Origin: Streptomyces sp. DI166
GTDB taxonomy: Bacteria > Actinomycetota > Actinomycetes > Streptomycetales > Streptomycetaceae
Assembly (NCBI RefSeq): GCF_900091315.1
Contig: NZ_FLSP01000034.1
Location: 16,054 to 80,053 of the forward strand
DNA length: 64,000 nt
Direction: 5' to 3'
How positions within the stretch are numbered: the first letter of the stretch is position 1; the number at the start of each line of letters is the position of its first letter. Of the stretch, positions 33,648-51,262 are shown piece by piece. The position numbers and the translations under genes were made by a program. Under the pieces are notes generated by a model. The model was not told the origin of the DNA. It worked only from the letters and a program-made list of their open reading frames with translations, and ran no database searches.

Positions 33648-34276
33648 CCCCCGACGACCTGCTCACCACCACGCGCAGCGTCCGGCGCGGGCTGGACCTG
33701 GACCGGCCCGTGGACCTGGACGTCGTACGCGACTGCCTGCGGATCGCCCTTCAGGCGCCCAACGGCAACAACCGGCAGTCCTGGCGCTGGATCGTCCTCA
33801 CCGACCCGGAGATCCGCGCCGGGGTCGCCGACGTGTACCGGGCCGCCTTCCACGACCGCAACGCCGACCGGCTACGGCGCCTGGATGAACTGCCCGCCGA
33901 GACACGGTCGGTGATGTCCGGCGCCCGGCTGCTGGCCGAGCGGCTGCACCGGGTGCCCGTCCTGGTCATCCCCTGCATCGACGTTCCCGGCGGCCGGCTC
34001 CCGGACGGCAACCAGGCCGGCCTGTGGGCCTCGCTGCTGCCCGCCGCGTGGAGCTACGCGCTGGCCGCCCGCAGCCGCGGCCTGGTCACCGCGTGGACGG
34101 CCGTCCACCTCGACCGCGAACGCGAGGTCGCCGACCTCCTGGGCCTGCCACCGGGGGTCCGCCAAGGCGCGCTGCTGCCCACCGCGTACCCCCTGCGCAC
34201 CACCTTCCGCCCGGGACCGCGCCGCCCGCTGGAAGAGGTCCTGCACCTCAACGGCTGGCACGGTCAGGGCAGTTGA
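33644..34276 (+). CDS. Nitroreductase-family flavoprotein
   Basis: A 210-residue FMN-dependent oxidoreductase. The N-terminal RSVRR and APNGNNRQSWRW (from residue 38) form the flavin site. The C-terminal half has the usual GLWASLLPAAWSYALAARSRG and GLPPGVRQGALLPTAYP pattern. Members reduce nitro groups, quinones or activated double bonds. In this operon the natural candidate step is reduction of the butenolide double bond made after AfsA, or a related enone; this is inference. GTG 33644 overlaps the stop of the UbiA-like gene. It is the last gene of the operon, followed 2 nt later by a strong hairpin. Confidence 0.87.
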   Translation: MTPDDLLTTTRSVRRGLDLDRPVDLDVVRDCLRIALQAPNGNNRQSWRWIVLTDPEIRAGVADVYRAAFHDRNADRLRRLDELPAETRSVMSGARLLAERLHRVPVLVIPCIDVPGGRLPDGNQAGLWASLLPAAWSYALAARSRGLVTAWTAVHLDREREVADLLGLPPGVRQGALLPTAYPLRTTFRPGPRRPLEEVLHLNGWHGQGS

Positions 34277-34278
34277 AA

Positions 34279-34309
34279 GGGCCCTTCGCCGTCGACCGGC
34301 GAAGGGCCC
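34279..34309. terminator. Bidirectional hairpin terminator
   Basis: A perfect 12-bp stem, GGGCCCTTCGCC (34279-34290) with GGCGAAGGGCCC (34298-34309), and a 7-nt loop. It lies between convergent genes, 2 nt after the nitroreductase stop and 22 nt beyond the end of the ABC permease gene. It has no T-run, as is usual in Streptomyces, and is expected to work in both directions. Confidence 0.85.
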
Positions 34310-34331
34310 CTCCCGCGTGTCCCTCAGCGGA

Positions 34332-35510
34332 TCACGTCTCGTTCCAGCGGAAGAACTTCAGCGTCAGCGCCGTCACCACCGCCGTGAAGGCGAGCATGCC
34401 GCCCATCGTCGGCAGCGCGTCGGCCAGCCCTCCGCCCCGGCTCAGCACGGCCTCGCTGCCCTTGACCAGGTAGCGCAGCGGCATCATGTACGAGACGGCC
34501 TGCACCCAGCCCGGGGCGTTGTCCAGCGAGAAGAACGAGCCGGACATGAACGACATCGGCAGCACCAGCAGCTGCGCCAGTCCGCCCGCGGACTCCTCGG
34601 TGCGGGTGAGCGAGCCGATGAGCAGCCCCAGCGACATCAGCGCCAGCGTCCCGCACATCACCAGCGGGATCACCAGCCACCAGCTTCCGGTCAGCTGGAG
34701 CCCGAAGTACGGCAGGGTCGCCACCGCCAGGAACAGCGCGGTCTGGGCCAGCGCCATCAGCAGCGTCATGGAGATCCGCGCGGCCACCACCTCCCAGGTA
34801 CGGATCGGGGACAGCCGCATCCGCTGGAGGATCTTCTTGCGGCGCAGGGTCACCAGCGTCAGCGCCGTGCTGAACACCGCACTGGAGGCGATCGCCCAGC
34901 CCATCAGACCCGGCGTCAGGTACTGGATCGGCTCGACCGACGCGTCCTCGACCTGACTGGCCTGCAGCGTGTACGTGGGCGGCTCGTCCGCCGCGGCGAG
35001 GTTCGCCTGCTCCAGCACCGCGTTGAGGGTGGCCCGGGCGGAGGCACCCTTGACCTGGTCGGCGGCGCTGTAGCGCAGGACGACCGTGCCGCCCTGCTGC
35101 TTCACCATGGCGTCGTAGTCGCCCTCGCGGACCTTCTCCAGCGCCGACTTCTCGTCGCTCACCTTGGTGATGGTGGCGGCCTCGGACAACTGCTCGCGCT
35201 GATCGGCGGTGAGCGAGTCCAGCACCTCCACCGGGCCGACCTGGGCGACCTTGATGTGCGCGGTGCCGTCGCTCTTGAACAGCGTGCCGAACAACAGCAG
35301 GAACAGGAGCGGGAAGATCAGCAGGAAGAAGATCGTGCCCTTGTCGCGCAGCACGCTCATGATCATGGTCCGGGACAGCTCCCGCACCGGGTTGAGCCGG
35401 TCCTTTTCGGGGTTGCCGCGTCCGGCGCCCTTGCCCGCGGGGCCCGCCGGGGAGCCGCTCTCGCGGGGCGCCGTCGGCGCGGGGCGCGGGGTGGTCTCCT
35501 CGATACTCAC
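34332..35510 (-). CDS. ABC-2 type transporter permease
   Basis: A 392-residue membrane protein. A charged Gly/Pro-rich N-terminal tail of ~35 residues precedes a first transmembrane helix (FFLLIFPLLFLLLFGTLF, about residues 57-75). An extracytoplasmic domain of about 120-150 residues (VAQVGPVEVLDSLTADQREQ onward) follows, then about five C-terminal helices, including the GSFFSLDNAPGWVQAVSYMMP region typical of ABC-2 exporters. GTG start at 35510 overlaps the upstream ATPase stop, so the two form a pair resembling DrrAB-type drug exporters. Likely role: efflux of the polyketide product and self-protection, by context. Confidence 0.9.
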   Translation of the reverse strand: MSIEETTPRPAPTAPRESGSPAGPAGKGAGRGNPEKDRLNPVRELSRTMIMSVLRDKGTIFFLLIFPLLFLLLFGTLFKSDGTAHIKVAQVGPVEVLDSLTADQREQLSEAATITKVSDEKSALEKVREGDYDAMVKQQGGTVVLRYSAADQVKGASARATLNAVLEQANLAAADEPPTYTLQASQVEDASVEPIQYLTPGLMGWAIASSAVFSTALTLVTLRRKKILQRMRLSPIRTWEVVAARISMTLLMALAQTALFLAVATLPYFGLQLTGSWWLVIPLVMCGTLALMSLGLLIGSLTRTEESAGGLAQLLVLPMSFMSGSFFSLDNAPGWVQAVSYMMPLRYLVKGSEAVLSRGGGLADALPTMGGMLAFTAVVTALTLKFFRWNET

Positions 35511-36427
35511 GAGCGGTACTCCCGTCCGGTCAGCTGGAGGAAGACGTCCTCCAAAGTGGCGCCGCGCACCTCCAGGCCGCGCAGGGCGCCCCGGTCGGCC
35601 AGGACGGACAGCACCGGGCCCGGCGCGACCGTGGTGACCGTCAGCAGCACCCCGTCGTCCTCCACCGTGGCGTCCACGACCCCGACGTCCTTCAGCGAGT
35701 CCCGCATCGCGTCCGGCGTGAGAAGCCCGGACTCCACGCTCACCCGCACCATGTTGTCCAGTTCACGCACCAGCGCGGCCGGGGCGCCGGTGCGCAGCAC
35801 CTTGCCGCGCTCCATCACCGACACCCGGTCGCACAGGACCTCCGCCTCGTCGAGGTAGTGCGTGGTCAGGACGACCGTGCGGCCCTCCTCGTTGACGTCC
35901 CGCAGCAGGTCCCACAGATTGCGGCGCGCCTGCGGGTCGAGACCGGCGGTCGGCTCGTCCAGGAACACGATCTCCGGGTCGTGCACCAGACCGCAGGCGA
36001 TGGACAGCCGCTGCGCCTGCCCGCCCGACAGCTTGTCCGCGGGCACCTGGGCGAACTCGGTCAGCCCGACCCGCTCCAGCATCGCGTCGGCCTGCCGCGC
36101 GCCGACCCGGTAGAACGACGCGAACAGCCGGATCGTCTCCCGTGTCGTCATCTTGTCCAGGAACGACGAGGCCTGGAACTGCACGCCGATCCGGGTCAGC
36201 AGGTCCAGGTTGCGCGGCCAGGGGCTCTGCCCGAACAGCTCGATCCGGCCCTCGTCGGGCTCGCGGACACCCTCCATGATCTCCAGGGTGGTCGTCTTGC
36301 CCGCCCCGTTGGGGCCGAGGATGCCGTAGAACTCGCCCGCCTCGATGCGCAGGGAGACCCCGTCGACGGCCTGGATGTCCCCGTACCGCTTGCGCACACC
36401 GTCCGCGACGATCGCCGGCGCCGTCAT
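35507..36427 (-). CDS. ABC transporter ATP-binding protein, DrrA-like
   Basis: A 306-residue ATPase. Walker A GPNGAGKTTT, signature LSGGQAQRLSIA, Walker B IVFLDEPT and switch His (TTHYLDEA) are all intact. The C-terminal ~80 residues ending in GATLEDVFLQLTGREYRS match the tail of drug-exporter ATPases of the DrrA type. The start at ATG 36427 (MTAPAIV) is preferred over an upstream in-frame start because AGGAC lies about 7 nt before it and the family usually begins just before the first strand. It energises the co-encoded permease. Confidence 0.93.
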   Translation of the reverse strand: MTAPAIVADGVRKRYGDIQAVDGVSLRIEAGEFYGILGPNGAGKTTTLEIMEGVREPDEGRIELFGQSPWPRNLDLLTRIGVQFQASSFLDKMTTRETIRLFASFYRVGARQADAMLERVGLTEFAQVPADKLSGGQAQRLSIACGLVHDPEIVFLDEPTAGLDPQARRNLWDLLRDVNEEGRTVVLTTHYLDEAEVLCDRVSVMERGKVLRTGAPAALVRELDNMVRVSVESGLLTPDAMRDSLKDVGVVDATVEDDGVLLTVTTVAPGPVLSVLADRGALRGLEVRGATLEDVFLQLTGREYRS

Positions 36428-36580
36428 GACACGTCCTGCCTGGTCCGGCCGAGCCGCGTTCCGGCTGCGCCGCACATGAACTGATGGTCCATCACTCGAC
36501 TGTCGTCTCTCCGTGATCGGGTTGGGGGATGGGTGGGGGAGGGCGCGCGGGGCCGCCCCGCGTGCGGGGCGGTCAGGCGG
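36428..36580 (-). promoter_or_regulatory. Spacer between P450 unit and ABC unit, with palindrome
   Basis: A 153-bp gap on the minus-strand side. TGATGG-T-CCATCA at 36482-36494 is a perfect 6+6 palindrome upstream of the ATPase start, a plausible operator for a TetR-type repressor of the exporter. No such regulator is in the window, and I see no convincing -10/-35 boxes. The P450 terminator hairpin lies at its far end. Confidence 0.45.
36553..36572 (-). terminator. Hairpin downstream of P450 operon
   Basis: CCGCCCCG-CGTG-CGGGGCGG: a perfect 8-bp GC stem with a 4-nt loop, 8 nt beyond the stop of the downstream P450. It probably ends the two-P450 transcript and separates it from the exporter genes. 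Confidence 0.6.
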
Positions 36581-37795
36581 TCAGCCCCAGGTCACCGGGA
36601 GCGCGTACACGCCGTAGTGCATGGCCTTGTCGCGCAGGGGGATCTCGTGGGGCTCCACCGCGAGGCGCAGGCCGGGGAAGCGGTCGAAGAGCTTCTGGTA
36701 GCCCAGGCGCAGGGTGGCCCGCGCCAGGTGCTGGCCCAGGCACTGGTGGATACCGAAGCCGAACGCCAGATGCCGGCGCGAGGGCCGGGTGACGTCGAAG
36801 ACCTCCGGGTCCTCGAACTGCTCCGGGTCCCGGTTCGCGGCCGGGAGCGACAGCACCACCGTCTGCCCGGCCTCGATCTTCGTACCGCCGATCTCCACGT
36901 CCTCCAACGCGACCCGGCTCGCCCCCATATGAGAGATCGTCAGATACCGCAGCAGCTCCTCCACCGCCCGCTCCATCAGCTCGGGCCGCTCGCGGATCTT
37001 CCGCAGCTGCTCGGGGTGCTCCAGCAGGGCGAACGTGCCGAGGCCCAGCATGTTCGGGGTGGTGTCCAGGGCGCCGCCGATGGTGATCCAGGCGATGTTC
37101 GCCAGCTCCTCCTCGGTCAGCTCCCCGGTCTTCACCAGCTTGCCCAGCAGCCCGTCGTTGGGCTCGGCGAACAGCTCCTTCACCACCCGGGCCAGCGTCT
37201 GGTCCAGCGCCGTGTTGTGCTCGATGAACTCCTCAAGCGTGTAGTCGATCCGCATGATCGCCGAGAAGTGCCGGTCCAGCTCGGCGATGTCCGCCTCCGG
37301 CACACCCATCACCGAGTGCACCGAGCGGTACACCACCTTCTGCACGAACACCGGCAGCAGGTCCACGGGCGGCTCAAGACCCGCCATCTCCTCCAGGACG
37401 CCGTCGATGATCCCGGCGAGCGTCGGCTCGTACTCCTGGATCTTGCGGACCGTGAAGAAACCGGTCAGCAGCCGCCGGTAGTGGGTGTGGTCGGGCGCGT
37501 CCATACGGACGAACGAACCCGGCGGCGACGGCTTCGGGTCGTAGTTCTCCACCTCGAACGGCGGCGACGCGACCAGCGCCAGCAGATCCGCCCGATGGCT
37601 GAACCGCGGGTCGGTCATGATGGCCCGCACGTCCTCGTGCCGGGTCACCAGCCAGCCGTCCTTGCGGCCCGGCGCGATGTCGAACGTCAGCGGGCTGATC
37701 GGCTCCTCCGCCCGCAGCCGCCGGTACTCCGGGTCCGGGTCGAAGGGGCAGGTGCGGTCGGTCGGGATCACAGGGGGTTTCGGCTCGAAGGCCAT
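36581..37795 (-). CDS. Cytochrome P450 (1)
   Basis: A 404-residue class I bacterial P450 (CYP105/107-like size). The heme loop is FGFGIHQCLGQHLAR with Cys352 as thiolate ligand. The ExxR helix is present before the meander, and the I-helix reads GALDTT, where the usual motif is A/G-G-x-D/E-T-T/S, so Ala replaces the second Gly. Such enzymes hydroxylate or epoxidise macrolide skeletons using ferredoxin and reductase supplied elsewhere; no ferredoxin gene is adjacent. ATG 37795 follows GGAGGAG at a good spacing, 46 bp after the other P450 on the same transcript. Confidence 0.93.
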   Translation of the reverse strand: MAFEPKPPVIPTDRTCPFDPDPEYRRLRAEEPISPLTFDIAPGRKDGWLVTRHEDVRAIMTDPRFSHRADLLALVASPPFEVENYDPKPSPPGSFVRMDAPDHTHYRRLLTGFFTVRKIQEYEPTLAGIIDGVLEEMAGLEPPVDLLPVFVQKVVYRSVHSVMGVPEADIAELDRHFSAIMRIDYTLEEFIEHNTALDQTLARVVKELFAEPNDGLLGKLVKTGELTEEELANIAWITIGGALDTTPNMLGLGTFALLEHPEQLRKIRERPELMERAVEELLRYLTISHMGASRVALEDVEIGGTKIEAGQTVVLSLPAANRDPEQFEDPEVFDVTRPSRRHLAFGFGIHQCLGQHLARATLRLGYQKLFDRFPGLRLAVEPHEIPLRDKAMHYGVYALPVTWG

Positions 37796-37841
37796 GGGGC
37801 TCCTCCGTCAGGTGGGGGTCGCGTCCGCCCGGGTACGCCGC

Positions 37842-39050
37842 TCAGGCCCGCCGGACCGTCAGCGGCAGCCGCCGAAGACCGAAGACGTTGACCCGGTTGG
37901 CGAAATAGGACAGCGGGCTGTCGCGGTCCACACGGATGTCGGCGTACCGGTCGAGCATCAGATCGAGCGCGATCCGCCCCTCCATACGGGCCAGCGGGGC
38001 GCCCAGGCAGTAGTGGATGCCGTGCCCGAAGGCCAGCTGCTTGGCATGGGGCCGGTCCCGCACAAAACGGTCCGGCTCGGGGAAGACCCGCTCGTCGCGG
38101 TTGGCGGACAGCAGCCAGAGGTACACCATCGTGTTCTCCGGCACCTTCTCCCCGGCGATCGCCACGGGCGCCGTCGGCACCCGCTCGATCTTCAGGAACG
38201 GCGGCCGCAGCCGCAGCACCTCCTCGGTGAAGGGGGCGATCAGCGCGCGGTCCTCACGCAACCGGCCCAGCTCACCCTCCTCCTGGTCCAGCGTGAGCAG
38301 CATGTTGCCCAGCAGCACCGACGTGGTGACATGACCGGCGAGCAGCAGCAGCGCCGCGAAGCTCACCACGTCCTCGTCGTTCAGCCGCTCCCCGTCGACC
38401 TCCGCCCGCACCAGCAGGCTCATCAGGTCGTCGTGCTCGCGCGCCCGCCGCTCCGCGACATGCCGGCCCAGATAGTCGCCCAGCTCCTGCACCGTGCGTC
38501 CCAGGACCTCGGCGCCCTCCGGCGTCTCCCAGTTCGCCGTCAGCAGGTTGTCGGCCCACCCCTGGAACAGCGGACGGTCCGAGGGCGGCACGCCCAGCAT
38601 CGACGAGATCACGATCACCGGCAGCGGATTCGCGAACGCCTCCACCAGGTCGAAGCCGTCCGCGTCGGCCAGGCCGTCCAGCAGCTCGGTGGCGACCTCG
38701 GTGATCCGCGGCTCCAGCTCGCTGATCATCTTCGCGGTGAACACCTTGCTCACCAGTCGGCGCAGCTTGCCGTGGCGCGGCGGGTCCAGCAACAGCAGGG
38801 TCCCGCCCGGCGGTTGACGCTCACCGCCCGACAGCCGCGTCACCGTGTCCGAGGAGAACAACGCCGGGTCCGCGGTGATCCGCTGCACGTCCTCGTGCCG
38901 GAACACGTGGCAACGGCCCTGCGGATCGCGCCACACCGGCTGCTCGTCACGCATCCGCCGCAGCCAGGCCAGCAGGGTGGCCCCGCCGTCCAGGTCGACC
39001 TCGGGCGGCGCGAGGACCTCTGGTCTGTCGGCATCGGGCACGGCTGTCAT
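37842..39050 (-). CDS. Cytochrome P450 (2), atypical I-helix
   Basis: About 402 residues from ATG 39050 (MTAVPDADRPEVL); an in-frame start at 39092 is possible but lies in promoter-like DNA. The heme loop is FGHGIHYCLGAPLARMEG with Cys348. EEVLRLRPPF supplies the ExxR helix. The I-helix reads LLLLAGHVTTS: Val241 replaces the conserved Asp/Glu that helps deliver protons during oxygen activation, although the Thr is kept. It may still oxidise substrate or catalyse an unusual reaction. First gene of the P450 pair, divergent from PKS3. Confidence 0.92.
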   Translation of the reverse strand: MTAVPDADRPEVLAPPEVDLDGGATLLAWLRRMRDEQPVWRDPQGRCHVFRHEDVQRITADPALFSSDTVTRLSGGERQPPGGTLLLLDPPRHGKLRRLVSKVFTAKMISELEPRITEVATELLDGLADADGFDLVEAFANPLPVIVISSMLGVPPSDRPLFQGWADNLLTANWETPEGAEVLGRTVQELGDYLGRHVAERRAREHDDLMSLLVRAEVDGERLNDEDVVSFAALLLLAGHVTTSVLLGNMLLTLDQEEGELGRLREDRALIAPFTEEVLRLRPPFLKIERVPTAPVAIAGEKVPENTMVYLWLLSANRDERVFPEPDRFVRDRPHAKQLAFGHGIHYCLGAPLARMEGRIALDLMLDRYADIRVDRDSPLSYFANRVNVFGLRRLPLTVRRA

Positions 39051-39154
39051 CGGAAGAACCCCTCTCTTCAGGGCAGTCCGCACGGGCGGCACGGCGGGAG
39101 CGGACCCCAGGGCAGCACGAGCCCCGAAGCCGGGGCCACAAACGCCGCCGAACT

Positions 39155-39170
39155 CTAGGGAATTGCCGGT
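39155..39170. promoter_or_regulatory. Candidate PAS-LuxR (PimM-like) box 1
   Basis: CTAGGGAATTGCCGGT matches 13 of 16 positions of the operator CTVGGGAWWTCCCBAG recalled for PimM-type PAS-LuxR activators of polyene clusters. The left half is a perfect match. Confidence 0.4.
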
Positions 39171-39201
39171 CCCGGCACCGTGCGGGGCCCGCCCGGGGCA
39201 A

Positions 39202-39217
39202 CTAGGGGATTTTTCAG
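39202..39217. promoter_or_regulatory. Candidate PAS-LuxR (PimM-like) box 2
   Basis: CTAGGGGATTTTTCAG lies 47 bp from box 1 and matches 12 of 16 consensus positions, with the outer half-site ends CTAGGG and CAG kept. A second, weaker site beside a better one is common for cooperative activators. Confidence 0.3.
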
Positions 39218-39269
39218 AGTCGGAGGTCGGGCGGCCGTCGACGCCGTGCGCGCCCCCAGACTTGACCGG

Positions 39270-39332
39270 GTTCGACGAGCTCGACGAGGTCGATCTGTTC
39301 GACGCGTTCGATGTGCTCGACGTTTTCGAAAA
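39270..39332. repeat. Seven tandem 9-bp repeats, consensus GYTCGAYGN
   Basis: The units are GTTCGACGA, GCTCGACGA, GGTCGATCT, GTTCGACGC, GTTCGATGT, GCTCGACGT and TTTCGAAAA, in perfect 9-bp phase. Each has TCGA at the same position. The block ends 130 bp before the PKS3 start codon. Confidence 0.85.
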
Positions 39333-39462
39333 GCCATGCGGACCGCGTGGGTGTCCGAGCCTGAGGAGATCCGGTGTTGTCTACCGTCCCGAGCGCAGCG
39401 GCCCTGCCGTCGGCCGGGTCCGCCGTGGTGCGCGACCCCGACCCGAAGCTGGGGGCCGAGCT

Positions 39463-51157
<11,695 letters not shown>

Positions 51158-51262
51158 CGGCACCCCCGCCCCCGGTCCCGCCCCTGTTCTAGTCCCTGCC
51201 CGGAGTCCGGCCGCCCCCGTGCGGCCCGTGACCGCATCGAAGTGCGAAGTGTGGAGCTGCGC

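Larger units (their letters stand above)
39051..39462. promoter_or_regulatory. Divergent promoter region between P450s and PKS3
   Basis: A 412-bp non-coding stretch with the richest regulatory signals in the window: two boxes starting CTAGGG (39155-39170 and 39202-39217), a local A/T patch (GGGGATTTTTC) and seven tandem 9-bp repeats at 39270-39332. It must drive the P450 operon leftward and the PKS3-PKS4 transcript rightward. I could not place -10/-35 boxes confidently. Confidence 0.6.
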
